A DNA stretch of 64,000 bases, from contig CAJYJO010000017.1 of the NCBI GenBank assembly GCA_913774845.1, positions 1-64,000 of the forward strand. The letters are read 5' to 3'. The notes under the pieces are model-generated. The model worked only from the letters and a program-made list of their open reading frames with translations, searched no databases and was not told where the DNA came from. The position numbers and the translations under genes are program-made. Below, in pieces: positions 42,626-51,273 of the stretch. Every line of letters starts with the position of its first letter. Position 1 is the stretch's first letter. This stretch comes from an uncultured Microbacterium sp. (lineage in GTDB: Bacteria > Actinomycetota > Actinomycetes > Actinomycetales > Microbacteriaceae).

Positions 42626-43723
42626 TCAGCCCATCTGCAGGTCGGCCTCGGCCTTCGGATACGAGCGCCGCAGCCACTCGCCGAACTTGCGCGTGCCGAG
42701 ACAGGCGTCGCGGTCGGCGCAGCGGATGACCTCGTCCTGCTGCGTATAGATGCGGTACGTGTCGACCTTGGTGTCGAGCGTCGCTCCGTCGACGTTGCGC
42801 GGCAGGTCGGCGGACGGGTACCCGACGAAATACTGGATGCCGGGACCCACCGCCGGGTCCGAACCCAACGTGTCGCGCACGAGCGCGCCGACCACGGAGT
42901 GGTCGGGGTGGTCGCCAGGGGCGAAGGTGCTGCCGCGGGGGATGTGGGTCAGCAGGTGGGTCGGCGCGAAGGCCCCCGCGAGCTCGCGGAGGGAGGCGAC
43001 CAGCTGGTCGCGGGAGACGCCCGCGCCCCCGTCGAAGGGCGAGATCGACGGGATGACCCCGTCATAGAGCTTCGAGAGGGTCGCGTGGCCGGTGGCGTCG
43101 AACCCGGCACCGGTGATGTTGCCGTCGGGAAGGTGGAGGAACAGCACCGAGACGCGAGGGTCGCCCTGGGGCGTCAGTCGCCGGGCGTGCAGTCCCGAAT
43201 CCAACGTCAGGTCGGTGGTGTCCCACAGGGCGTCGGCCCCGCGCATCGCGTTGTAGGCGCGCAGGATGCCGAGCTCGCGCCCGCTGACGTAGCGTCCGCC
43301 CTTGCCGGCGTCTCCCGCCGTCACGAACACCGTGCGCACGCACTCGCCCGCGGCGATGGCGCTGGAGATCGTCGGGTTGGCGAAGATGATGTCGTCGTCG
43401 GGGTGTGCCCAGATGCTCAGGGTCGTGGGCGCTCCCTCGCAGATCTGGGTCGCCGGCGACACGGGCGGGGCCGGAACGGTCGGCGCGGGCGTCGAGGGGG
43501 CTTCGGGGGTGGCCGTCGGCGTCGGCGAGGCGGTCGGCGTCGGCGCGGAGACCGTGGCGGTGGGCGACGCGGCGACCGGCGCCGGCTCGGGCCGCAGCAG
43601 GGCGAAGGCGAAGACGCCGGCGACGGCGGCGACGACGATCGCGGCGACCGCGATGGCGGCGATGAGCCCGGCGGATCCGCGCCGTCTGCGCGGCGTCCGG
43701 GACGGCGTCGTCTCGCGTGACAT
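42626..43723 (-). CDS. PIG-L family deacetylase with Pro/Thr-rich linker, second copy
   Basis: A 365-residue membrane-anchored enzyme: Arg-rich start (SRETTPSRTPRRRRGSAG), one transmembrane helix (LIAAIAVAAIVVAAVAGVFA), a Pro/Thr/Ala-rich wall-spanning linker of about 50 residues and a PIG-L domain with AHPDDDIIFANP and DHPDHS. The ATG has GGGGAGAG upstream. It differs from the first copy mainly by the long linker. It is divergent from the exopolysaccharide sugar transferase, so deacetylation of a surface polysaccharide is a reasonable hypothesis. Confidence 0.9.
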   Translation of the reverse strand: MSRETTPSRTPRRRRGSAGLIAAIAVAAIVVAAVAGVFAFALLRPEPAPVAASPTATVSAPTPTASPTPTATPEAPSTPAPTVPAPPVSPATQICEGAPTTLSIWAHPDDDIIFANPTISSAIAAGECVRTVFVTAGDAGKGGRYVSGRELGILRAYNAMRGADALWDTTDLTLDSGLHARRLTPQGDPRVSVLFLHLPDGNITGAGFDATGHATLSKLYDGVIPSISPFDGGAGVSRDQLVASLRELAGAFAPTHLLTHIPRGSTFAPGDHPDHSVVGALVRDTLGSDPAVGPGIQYFVGYPSADLPRNVDGATLDTKVDTYRIYTQQDEVIRCADRDACLGTRKFGEWLRRSYPKAEADLQMG

Positions 43724-43909
43724 CCGGCTCTCCCCCACGGCGTCGGTCGATGGCATCCGCTCCCGCTGGCGGGACGATCTCGCGATAACCGGGAACGGCT
43801 GATCCGCGCCCGAGTGTAGGCGAGGTCGGGAGCGGAGTTCAATACGCCACTCGACGGGGTAAATCAAGCCCTTCCCTCGCGGCGTTTCGGCTGAATGAAA
43901 TTTTGAGAC

Positions 43910-43944
43910 GGGTGACATTTCGGGTGACATTGGCCTGTTACTGT
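43910..43944 (+). promoter_or_regulatory. Sugar transferase promoter with 12-bp direct repeats
   Basis: Two copies of GGGTGACATT (43910-43919 and 43922-43931) at 12-bp spacing stand 9 nt before a -10 box TACTGT (43939-43944), which in turn ends 7 nt before the GTG start. A similar repeat pair lies upstream of the LuxR gene at 51274. Probable regulator site. Confidence 0.5.
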
Positions 43945-43951
43945 TCGCCGA

Positions 43952-45562
43952 GTGGGATCGGCGTTCGTCGATCGGGGGAGGCAGGCGATCGTGACGTTCG
44001 AGCTCCGCGCGGACGCATCGGCGGGAGAACCGGACGCGCCCACCCCAGCCTCCGACGGCGCTTCTGCGACAGCCACGGCCCCCTCCACAGCCCACGGCGA
44101 GTCGCTCCCCGCGGCGCCACCGCGCGACCCCTGGCGCCGCAGGTATCGGCGCAACCTCGTGCTGACCGACCTCGCCTCCCTGATCTGGGTGGTGTACGGG
44201 ACGCAACTGTTGTGGTTCGGACTCGGCAACGCGCAGCTCGCGGCCGGCCGCGACAGCCGGATCAGCGATCTGTCGTATTGGGCGTTCTCGGCCATCCTCA
44301 TCGTGACGTGGATGTGGGCATTGGCGTTCGTCGAGTCGCGCAGCGACCGCGTGATCGGCACCGGCTCCGCCGAGTACGTGCGCATCGCCGACGCGAGCTT
44401 CCGACTCTTCGGCGCCGTGGCGATCATCGCCTTCCTGACGCAGATCGACGTCGCGCGCGGGTACCTGCTGGTCAGCCTGCCCCTCGGCATCATCGTGCTC
44501 TTCTTCACGCGCTGGATGTGGCGCCAGTGGCTGGTCGTGCAGCGATCGCGCGGCCGCTACTCGGCGAACGTGCTCCTGGTGGGATCCCTGCACTCCGTGA
44601 CGCAGCTCGCCAGCGAGTTCGCGCGCACCCCGAGCGCCGGGTACCGCGTCGTGGGCGCCTGCGTGCCCAACGGGCGGATCGCCGACACCATTGCCGGAAC
44701 GGTCATTCCGATCATGGGGCACGTGGGCGACGTCACCCGCGCCCTGCAGGCCACCGGTGCCGACACCGTCGCCGTCACCAGCGCCGACGAGCTGCCCGCC
44801 GACAAGGTCAAGCAGATCTCCTGGAGCCTCGAGGCGGGCAGACAGCACCTCGTGCTCGCGCCCAGCATCGTCGACATCGCCGGCCCCCGCCTGCACACCC
44901 GCCCCGTCGCCGGGCTGCCCCTCATCCACGTCGAGACGCCCAAGTTCTCACGCGGTCAGAGCTTCCTCAAGCGCAGCGTCGACCTTCTCGCCGCCTCCGT
45001 CGGCGTCCTGCTGCTCAGCCCGCTGCTGGTGTTCCTGATGATCGCCGTGCGCCTCTCGAGCGAGGGGCCGGTGTTCTTCCGTCAGACACGCGTCGGCTTC
45101 CGCGGACGCGAGTTCACCATGATCAAGTTCCGGTCGATGGTCGTCAACGCCGAGGACCTGCTCGCCCAGCTGGCCGCCCAGCAGCGCGACGCGGGCAACG
45201 AGGTGCTGTTCAAGATGAAGAACGACCCGCGCGTGACGCCGATCGGTCGCATCATGCGTAAGTACAGCCTCGACGAGCTGCCGCAGTTGTTCAACGTCCT
45301 CGGCGGATCCATGTCGCTGGTGGGCCCGCGACCGCCGCTCCCCTCCGAGGTGGCCGTCTACGCCGACCACGTGCACCGGCGCTTCCTCGCCAAACCCGGG
45401 ATCACCGGCCTCTGGCAGGTGAGCGGACGCTCCTCCTTGTCGTGGGAGGAGTCGGTCCGGCTCGACCTGTCCTACGTGGAGAATTGGACCTTGCTGGGAG
45501 ACTTCGTCATCCTGGGAAGGACAGCCCGCGCCGCCCTGGCGCCGGGCGAGACCGCTGCGTGA
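43952..45562 (+). CDS. Undecaprenyl-phosphate sugar phosphotransferase (exopolysaccharide initiating)
   Basis: A 536-residue polyprenyl glycosylphosphotransferase. The hydrophilic N-terminus is followed by about four transmembrane helices (70-190), a CoA-binding-like central domain (VLLVGSLHSVTQLASEFART) and the catalytic bacterial sugar transferase domain with its own membrane helix (KRSVDLLAASVGVLLLSPLL), TRVGFRGREFTMIKFRSM, PIGRIMRKYSLDELPQLFNV, VGPRPPLPSE and PGITGLWQVSGRS. It would attach the first sugar-1-phosphate to the lipid carrier. The GTG start follows a leaderless promoter. The UDP-glucose dehydrogenase gene follows after 77 nt, suggesting a uronic-acid polysaccharide. Confidence 0.93.
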   Translation: MGSAFVDRGRQAIVTFELRADASAGEPDAPTPASDGASATATAPSTAHGESLPAAPPRDPWRRRYRRNLVLTDLASLIWVVYGTQLLWFGLGNAQLAAGRDSRISDLSYWAFSAILIVTWMWALAFVESRSDRVIGTGSAEYVRIADASFRLFGAVAIIAFLTQIDVARGYLLVSLPLGIIVLFFTRWMWRQWLVVQRSRGRYSANVLLVGSLHSVTQLASEFARTPSAGYRVVGACVPNGRIADTIAGTVIPIMGHVGDVTRALQATGADTVAVTSADELPADKVKQISWSLEAGRQHLVLAPSIVDIAGPRLHTRPVAGLPLIHVETPKFSRGQSFLKRSVDLLAASVGVLLLSPLLVFLMIAVRLSSEGPVFFRQTRVGFRGREFTMIKFRSMVVNAEDLLAQLAAQQRDAGNEVLFKMKNDPRVTPIGRIMRKYSLDELPQLFNVLGGSMSLVGPRPPLPSEVAVYADHVHRRFLAKPGITGLWQVSGRSSLSWEESVRLDLSYVENWTLLGDFVILGRTARAALAPGETAA

Positions 45563-45639
45563 CCTCACTCGATCTCGACTCGCCGTCGCGCGCGTGCACC
45601 CCCCGGTGTGCGGCCCGGCCGACCTGAAAGGCTCCTCCC

Positions 45640-46965
45640 GTGCGTCTATCTGTAGTGGGGTGCGGCTACCTGGGTGCCGTGCACGCCGCCGCCATGGCAT
45701 CCATCGGCCACGACGTCGTCGGCATCGACGTCGACGAGCGCAAGGTCGCCGCCCTGTCGAAGGGCGAGGCCCCCTTCTTCGAACCCGGCCTGCAGGAGAT
45801 CCTCACCGAGGGCATCGCGTCGGGGCGCCTGTCGTTCACCACCGACATGTCGGCCGCTCAGGGGGCGAAGGTGCACTTCGTCGGCGTCGGTACGCCTCAG
45901 CAGGCCGGGGGGTACGCCGCCGACCTCACTTATGTCGACGCCGCCATCGACGGCCTCCTGCCGTACCTGGCCGAGGGCGACATCGTCGCGGGCAAGTCCA
46001 CGGTCCCCGTCGGCACCGCCGCGCGATTGGCTCCGCGCGTCACGGCGACCGGGGCGACGCTGGTGTGGAACCCCGAGTTCCTCCGCGAGGGCTGGGCCGT
46101 GCAGGACACCGTCGACCCCGATCGCCTGGTCGCCGGCGTCCCCAGCGACGACGGGGCTCCCACCGCCGAGGGCGAGCGAGCCGCCGGCATCCTCCGCGAG
46201 ATCTACCACCCCTCGGTCGGCAAGGGCACGCCCTTCATCGTCACCGACTACGCCACCGCCGAGCTGGTCAAGGTCGCGGCCAACGCCTTCCTGGCGACGA
46301 AGATCTCCTTCATCAACGCCATGGCCGAGATCGCCGAGGTCACCGGGGCCGACGTCACGACCATCGCCGACGCGATCGGACACGACGCCCGCATCGGCCG
46401 CCGTTTCCTCGGCGCCGGCATCGGCTTCGGCGGCGGCTGCCTGCCCAAGGACATCCGCGCGTTCTCGGCCCGTGCCGAGGAGCTCGGTCGCGGCGAGTCC
46501 GTCGCCTTCCTTCGCGAGATGGACGCGATCAACCTCCGCCGTCGCGACCGCGCCGTCGACCTCGCCGTCGAAGCCCTCGGCGGAACGGTGTTCAAGAAGA
46601 ACGTCACCGTCCTCGGCGCCGCCTTCAAACCCCACAGCGACGACATCCGCGACTCCCCCGCCCTCGACGTCGCCGTCCGCCTGCACGGCCTCGGCGCCTG
46701 GGTCACGATCACCGACCCCGCCGCGATCGAGAACGCCCGTCGCGTCCACCCGCAGCTGAACTACGTCGACGACCGCGACGAGGCCCTGCGCGAAGCGGAC
46801 GCGGTGATCGTCGTGACGGAGTGGGACGAGTATCGCCGCGAGCTCTCCCCCGAGCACGCCGCGACCCTCGCTCGCGGGCGCATCGTGATCGACGGCCGCA
46901 ACTGCCTCGACGCCGCTTCCTGGCGCGCCGCCGGCTGGACCTACCACGGCATGGGGCGCCCCTGA
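45640..46965 (+). CDS. UDP-glucose 6-dehydrogenase
   Basis: A 441-residue UDP-sugar dehydrogenase (Ugd/TuaD type) oxidising UDP-glucose to UDP-glucuronate with NAD. N-terminal Rossmann motif VVGCGYLGAVHA, substrate loop NPEFLREGWAVQD, FLATKISFINAMAEI, catalytic Cys267 in GFGGGCLPKD and the C-terminal LGAAFKPHSDDIRDSPAL are all present. The GTG start has GAAAGG upstream. It lies downstream of the sugar transferase. Related GDP-mannose or UDP-ManNAc dehydrogenases cannot be fully excluded. Confidence 0.92.
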   Translation: MRLSVVGCGYLGAVHAAAMASIGHDVVGIDVDERKVAALSKGEAPFFEPGLQEILTEGIASGRLSFTTDMSAAQGAKVHFVGVGTPQQAGGYAADLTYVDAAIDGLLPYLAEGDIVAGKSTVPVGTAARLAPRVTATGATLVWNPEFLREGWAVQDTVDPDRLVAGVPSDDGAPTAEGERAAGILREIYHPSVGKGTPFIVTDYATAELVKVAANAFLATKISFINAMAEIAEVTGADVTTIADAIGHDARIGRRFLGAGIGFGGGCLPKDIRAFSARAEELGRGESVAFLREMDAINLRRRDRAVDLAVEALGGTVFKKNVTVLGAAFKPHSDDIRDSPALDVAVRLHGLGAWVTITDPAAIENARRVHPQLNYVDDRDEALREADAVIVVTEWDEYRRELSPEHAATLARGRIVIDGRNCLDAASWRAAGWTYHGMGRP

Positions 46966-47121
46966 TCGTCCCCGCGGACTCCCCGGCCGGAGGGTCGGGG
47001 CGTCCGCGGGTTCGGCGAGGAGACGTGACGAATCGCGCGCGGAGCACGTCTGATCAGTGACGAGCCGTGGCCGCCCACCGGGGCGCGCACCGACCGGACG
47101 CTCGTCGGACTGGAGGATGCC

Positions 47122-47346
47122 ATGCGCACCAAGCTCGTCCTGATCGGCGCCGTCGCGCTGCTCGCCTACGTCATCGGCACCCGCACGCCCCGCGTGCAGG
47201 TGAAGAACCGGGAGTCGGTCGGCCACCAGATCGTCCGTCTGTGGAACGACCCCGCAGCCCGCAAGCGCCGCCGCAAAGCCGCCAAGAAGGCCGCAGCCGC
47301 CGCCGAGAGGCGCGCCAAGAAGACGTTCCGCGAGCTCCGCGGGTGA
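47122..47346 (+). CDS. Small basic single-TM protein
   Basis: A 74-residue protein with an N-terminal membrane segment (LVLIGAVALLAYVIGTRTPR) and a strongly basic Ala/Lys/Arg tail (AARKRRRKAAKKAAAAAERR). The ATG has GGAGG 5 nt upstream. No family recognised. The topology, inside C-terminus with nucleic-acid or phospholipid affinity, resembles small actinobacterial membrane proteins of unknown role. Confidence 0.7.
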   Translation: MRTKLVLIGAVALLAYVIGTRTPRVQVKNRESVGHQIVRLWNDPAARKRRRKAAKKAAAAAERRAKKTFRELRG

Positions 47347-47433
47347 GCCTCGTGCGGTCGGTCGCCCCTCTCGCGACGGCCGCCATGCGCTCCCGTCGAC
47401 CGGCTGTGGACAACGCCCTCCCCCTGACGTGCG

Positions 47434-47451
47434 CATGTGAGAATGCACATG
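47434..47451 (+). promoter_or_regulatory. CATGTG-AGAATG-CACATG inverted repeat before the zinc-ribbon gene
   Basis: The 12-mer CATGTGAGAATG occurs with one change (CATGTGAGATTG) upstream of the XRE regulator gene (50947-50958, minus strand), in both cases 22-23 nt before the start codon. It may be an extended -10 (TGTGAGAAT) overlapped by an operator. Confidence 0.45.
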
Positions 47452-47468
47452 TCACCAGAGGAGGACCG

Positions 47469-47642
47469 ATGCAGCGGACGACGCGCGTGATCGAACCGGC
47501 CGACACCGCCGGATCCGACGAAGACGAGACCCTGAGCGGATTCGCGCCGCGCTGTGACGCCTGTTTGCTCACCGCCGAACCGTCCGGGTCGGCGCGCGCG
47601 GCGTTCTGGTCCTGTCCGGGGTGCGGGCTGGCGCTTCTCTGA
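47469..47642 (+). CDS. Small zinc-ribbon-like protein
   Basis: A 57-residue acidic protein with two CxxC knuckles, RCDACLL and SCPGCGLALL, about 20 residues apart, so a single zinc-ribbon fold is likely. Strong ribosome site AGAGGAGG. Family not recognised; such small zinc proteins often bind nucleic acid or partner proteins. The UbiB gene follows after 26 nt but has its own -10 box. Confidence 0.65.
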   Translation: MQRTTRVIEPADTAGSDEDETLSGFAPRCDACLLTAEPSGSARAAFWSCPGCGLALL

Positions 47643-47656
47643 GAGCCCCCGGCGGC

Positions 47657-47662
47657 TACGCT
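47657..47662 (+). promoter_or_regulatory. Leaderless -10 box TACGCT
   Basis: TACGCT ends 6 nt before the GTG of the UbiB/ABC1 gene. Confidence 0.55.
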
Positions 47663-47668
47663 GACCCC

Positions 47669-49672
47669 GTGGTCGCCACCATCCTCATCTCGATGGCCGC
47701 CGTCGTCTCGGCGGTGCTGGTGGGGTTCGTCGCGCGGCGCGTCCTCGGCACCCCCGTGGGCTGGCCCCGCAGCATCGCCGTCGGCCTCCTCGTCTTCTTC
47801 CTCGGCGTGCCGTCGGTCGCGTGGACGCTCCAACAGACGGGTTTCGACGGCTCCCGCGACGTGCCGCCCGAGGACGTCTGGCTCTGGCTGGGCCTGATCG
47901 TGCTGTCGTTGGCGTGGGTCTTCGCCCTCGGGGTGGCCGCCCTCGTCGCCAGTGAGGCCGTCTTCCCCACCCGCCCCCTGCCGAACCCGATCGACGTGGT
48001 CCGCGCCGCCCTGCGCCAACGCAAGCGCACGCGCCGCTACCTCGAGATCCTGACGATCGCCTCGCGGCACGGCGTGGGCTGGTTGTTCCACGGCGGACGA
48101 GCGCGCGTCGAGGCCGAGCTCAGCACGTCGGAGGAGCGGGCGCGCGCGATCGTGGCGACCATCAACGATGCCGGTGTCAGCTTCGTCAAGCTGGGGCAGG
48201 TGCTGTCCAGCCGACGCGACCTGGTCCCCGAGCCGTACCTCAGCGCTCTGGCCTCCCTGCAGACCAGCGCCGCCACCCTGCCGTGGGAGACCGTGCGCGC
48301 GGTCATCGAAGCCGACCTCGGCATCACCCTCTCGGAGGTGTTCGCCGAGGTCGATCCCGTGCCCCTCGCCGCCGCCTCGGTCGCACAGGTGCACCGAGCG
48401 CGCCTGCTCGACGGCACGACCGTCGTCGTCAAGGTGCAGCGTCCGGCCGCCCGCGCGCAGGTCGAAGCGGATGCCGACATCATCGGCCGCCTCGCGCACC
48501 GCGCCGAGACGCACACCCGCGTCGGTCGCGACCTTCGCATCGAGTCGGTGGCCCGCGGCTTCACGGCCACCCTCCTGGAGGAGCTCGACTACCGCATCGA
48601 GGCGCGCAACACCCGGATGATCGGCGCCACGCTCGAGCTCATCGACCGCGCCGACCCCGGTCGGCGCGGGATGATCGCGGTGCCCGCGATCGTCGACGCG
48701 GCCTCCCACCAGCGCGTGCTGACGATGGGGCTCGTCGACGGCGACGCCCTCGGCGACTCGGCCGAGCGCCTCGCGGCGATGGATGCCGAGCAGCGCGACC
48801 GCCTCGCCCAGGTGCTGATGTCGACCGTGATCGAGCAGATCCTCGTCTACGGCGTCTTCCACGCCGACCTGCACCCCGGGAACGTCCTGCTCACCGACGA
48901 CGGCACGCTCGGCATGATCGACTTCGGTGCGGTCGGGATCATCGAGCGCAGTCGCCGCCAGCACATGACGGCGCTCCTGCTCGCGGCGCTCAGCGAGAAC
49001 GATGTCGCTGCCGCCGATGCGCTGCTGCTCATCGTCGACGCCCCCACCGACCTCGACGTCGACGCGTTCCGACACGACGTCGGGGTGGTCCTCACCACGG
49101 AGCACCTGCGCACGAGCGGCCAGGGCTCGATCTTCACGCGGATGCTCGACGTGATCCGGCAGCACCGCATCGCCCTGCCCGGCGAACTGGCTTCCGCCTT
49201 CCGCAGCTTCGCGACGCTCGAGGGGTGCTTGCGCGTCCTCGTCGACGACTTCGACATGGTCGGCCGGGCCCTTCCGCTCATGCCGACTCTCCTGCGTCGG
49301 ACCGTCTCGATGAAACGCGTGGCCACCGACCTGCAGGCGCAGTCGGTGATCAACCTCGCGCGTCTGGAACAGATCCCGCGGCGGATCGATGCCCTGCTGA
49401 CCGGCGCGGAGAAGGGCTCGATCGGCGTCACGCTGCGCGGTACGAACGGCGACGACCTCGGCGCGCTCCTCGGTCGGACCACCAACGACGTCGCCTCGAC
49501 CCTCGTGGCCATCGCCGCCGTCGTCCTCGCGGTCGTGCTGGTGATCGCCGGCGGTGGACCGGTGCTCGGCGGCTCGATCACGCTGTTCGGCGTGCTGGGG
49601 GCGGTGATCGGCCTCTTCGGATTCCTCGGACTGCTGCGCATCATCCGCAAGACCTTCGGTGACCGAAGATGA
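47669..49672 (+). CDS. UbiB/ABC1 family atypical protein kinase-like protein
   Basis: A 667-residue protein. N-terminal membrane helices (about 1-90) are followed by the ABC1 kinase-like domain: the KxGQ motif FVKLGQVLSSRRDLVPEPYL, the modified P-loop region AAASVAQVHRARL, catalytic FHADLHPGNVL and metal-binding MIDFGAVG. A C-terminal double-helix hairpin (LVAIAAVVLAVVLVIAGGGP and LGAVIGLFGFLGLLRII) anchors it. Family members support quinone synthesis or lipid homeostasis by an ATPase activity. The VanZ gene is coupled to it by ATGA. Confidence 0.93.
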   Translation: MVATILISMAAVVSAVLVGFVARRVLGTPVGWPRSIAVGLLVFFLGVPSVAWTLQQTGFDGSRDVPPEDVWLWLGLIVLSLAWVFALGVAALVASEAVFPTRPLPNPIDVVRAALRQRKRTRRYLEILTIASRHGVGWLFHGGRARVEAELSTSEERARAIVATINDAGVSFVKLGQVLSSRRDLVPEPYLSALASLQTSAATLPWETVRAVIEADLGITLSEVFAEVDPVPLAAASVAQVHRARLLDGTTVVVKVQRPAARAQVEADADIIGRLAHRAETHTRVGRDLRIESVARGFTATLLEELDYRIEARNTRMIGATLELIDRADPGRRGMIAVPAIVDAASHQRVLTMGLVDGDALGDSAERLAAMDAEQRDRLAQVLMSTVIEQILVYGVFHADLHPGNVLLTDDGTLGMIDFGAVGIIERSRRQHMTALLLAALSENDVAAADALLLIVDAPTDLDVDAFRHDVGVVLTTEHLRTSGQGSIFTRMLDVIRQHRIALPGELASAFRSFATLEGCLRVLVDDFDMVGRALPLMPTLLRRTVSMKRVATDLQAQSVINLARLEQIPRRIDALLTGAEKGSIGVTLRGTNGDDLGALLGRTTNDVASTLVAIAAVVLAVVLVIAGGGPVLGGSITLFGVLGAVIGLFGFLGLLRIIRKTFGDRR

Positions 49673-50148
49673 GGGGCCGGTGCCGTCCCACCGCCGTCCT
49701 GCGCCGCCCCGGCCGCTCCACCCCCGGGGTCTCCCGACGCCGGCCGTCGGTCGGCGCCGTGGTCGCCGCGGTGTACCTGCTCGCCCTCGCGGTGATCCTG
49801 CTCTGGCCCGAGCATCTCGACCGGCACGCGGGCGCCGTGTACCGCGTCTTCTTCCGCCTCTTCCCCGGGGCGGGCGCCGACTCCGCCGACGTCGTGATCA
49901 ATGTGCTGCTGTTCCTCCCCCTTGGAGCCCTCCTCGCCCCGCTGTTGACGCGCAGACCGTGGGCGGCCCTCGTTGTCGCGATAGGCGTGCCCACGCTGGT
50001 CGAACTGACGCAGGCGGTCTTCCTCCCCGGGCGCACGGCCAGCGTGCTGGATGTGATCGCCAACGGCGCGGGCACGATCGCCGGCGCCGTGGCGGTCGCG
50101 CTCTGGCGCCGCCGCGCGAGCGCGCGTGAGAGGGTCAGCGGGAGCTGA
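49669..50148 (+). CDS. VanZ family protein
   Basis: A 159-residue membrane protein with an Arg-rich N-terminus and about four helices. DVVINVLLFLPLGALLAPLL, VPTLVELTQAVFLPGRTASV and LDVIANGAGTIAGAV are the VanZ-like signature. VanZ from vancomycin-resistance transposons gives low teicoplanin resistance; chromosomal homologues have unknown roles. The ATG overlaps the UbiB stop. The 3' end overlaps the convergent gene by 14 nt. Confidence 0.88.
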   Translation: MRGRCRPTAVLRRPGRSTPGVSRRRPSVGAVVAAVYLLALAVILLWPEHLDRHAGAVYRVFFRLFPGAGADSADVVINVLLFLPLGALLAPLLTRRPWAALVVAIGVPTLVELTQAVFLPGRTASVLDVIANGAGTIAGAVAVALWRRRASARERVSGS

Positions 50149-50548
50149 GCTCGCCGGCCTCAGCCCGGTGCGCGTCCGCGCGTGCCGGGGCGGCGGACGC
50201 ACCCATGGGCCCGGGCTCGAGCGGGGCACCGGCGTCGGCGAGTTCGCGACCGAGGCGGCATGCGAGCGCACGCGCATCGACGAGCGGAAGCGCGAGCGAC
50301 ACCCCCGCGCCCGACTCGATCGAGATCCACGTCTCGGCGTCGCCTCGGCGCCGCAGCACACCGATCTCGAAGTCGACGATCTCGCCGCCGCCGCGGGAGG
50401 AGCCGTCACGCACGCGCGCGGCGAAGCCCGAGCCCTCGCTGCGGTGGTCTTCGTCGTCGGGGTGGACCGTGCGGCCGTGGTCCGTGACGCACCACGCGTA
50501 CGCGCACCGCACCCGCTCGCGCTCGTCGGGGGAGTTCGCCGATTTCAT
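50135..50548 (-). CDS. Hypothetical protein downstream of the XRE regulator
   Basis: A 137-residue soluble protein starting MKSANSPDERERVRCAYAWC. It alternates short strands (WISIESGAGVSLALPL, VDFEIGVLRRRG) with loops, ending in an Ala/Pro-rich tail. GAGGAAGG lies 8 nt before the ATG, which favours this start over upstream frames. It follows the XRE gene by 94 nt in the same direction and may be its partner. No family recognised. Confidence 0.65.
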   Translation of the reverse strand: MKSANSPDERERVRCAYAWCVTDHGRTVHPDDEDHRSEGSGFAARVRDGSSRGGGEIVDFEIGVLRRRGDAETWISIESGAGVSLALPLVDARALACRLGRELADAGAPLEPGPMGASAAPARADAHRAEAGELSSR

Positions 50549-50642
50549 GCCAGACACCTTCCTCGCGGAGTCGCCGGCATCGCCGACGACTCGTAAAACG
50601 GTGGGCACACGATCAGTTGATCACCAACCTCCGACATCACTG

Positions 50643-50924
50643 TCAGCGACTGGGCGGCAGCCCTTTCGGCGGCGTCGGGATGAGACGGTCGAGGGGGACG
50701 TCGAGCACCTCGGAGAGCGCGACGAGGGTACGAAGGCGCGGATTGGCAGCCGTGCCGGGATTCGACTCGCCCTTCTCCAGCTTCCGGTAGGTGAAGGTGG
50801 CGAGACCGGCCGCATGGGCGACCTGCTCCTGGGACATCTTCTTCTCCGCGCGGGCACGAAGCATCCGCACACCGAGCTCTCGGGCGAATTCGGTCCAGGG
50901 ATCGGGATCGGGAGCGTCGCTCAT
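50643..50924 (-). CDS. XRE-family helix-turn-helix regulator
   Basis: A 93-residue single-domain DNA-binding protein. LGVRMLRARAEKKMSQEQVA, HAAGLATFTYRKLEKGESNP and LVALSEVLDVPLDRLIP form a complete Cro/C1-type HTH_3 fold. It is likely a dimeric repressor. The ATG starts 22 nt after the CATGTGAGATTG element, and an inverted repeat ACATG-AA-CATGT lies at 50954-50965, suggesting autoregulation. Confidence 0.9.
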   Translation of the reverse strand: MSDAPDPDPWTEFARELGVRMLRARAEKKMSQEQVAHAAGLATFTYRKLEKGESNPGTAANPRLRTLVALSEVLDVPLDRLIPTPPKGLPPSR

Positions 50925-51273
50925 CCGTCCAGCTTGGTCGGCGGGTCAATCTCACATGAACATGTAAACATTCCGTACTTGGCGCGCCTCACTTCGCCGA
51001 GGGTGAATTCTGTCATCCGATCGTCGTGCGCAGCGCCTCGGCAGCGGGACGCGTAAGCAGAGGATCCAGGGTCCTCGCGCGCGAAGATGCGGGCAACGGG
51101 TGACAGAACGGGTGAGATGTCGGTGAAGAAGGGGATGAAAGATCGCCGCCGGGCGGGGGTCGCTCCGCGATCCCGGTCAGGATCGTGGATAGGCGACCGG
51201 TCTTGCGCCGGGCCGGGTCCGGCTTCGCGATGACAGACGCGTGACGAGACCACCCTTCTCCTCCGGAGGCACC
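50925..51273. promoter_or_regulatory. Divergent promoter region between XRE and LuxR genes
   Basis: 349 bp without a credible gene. The left part is AT-rich and holds the XRE gene's CATGTGAGATTG element and ACATGAACATGT inverted repeat. At 51098-51117 a direct repeat GGGTGACA-GAAC-GGGTGAGA resembles the one before the sugar transferase gene. The LuxR gene's GGAGG ribosome site is at the right end. Confidence 0.5.

Noticed and set aside
47056-47121. Upstream extension of the 74-aa membrane protein
   Set aside because: The frame is open and looks plausible, but has no ATG/GTG/TTG start, whereas the ATG at 47122 has a good GGAGG site.
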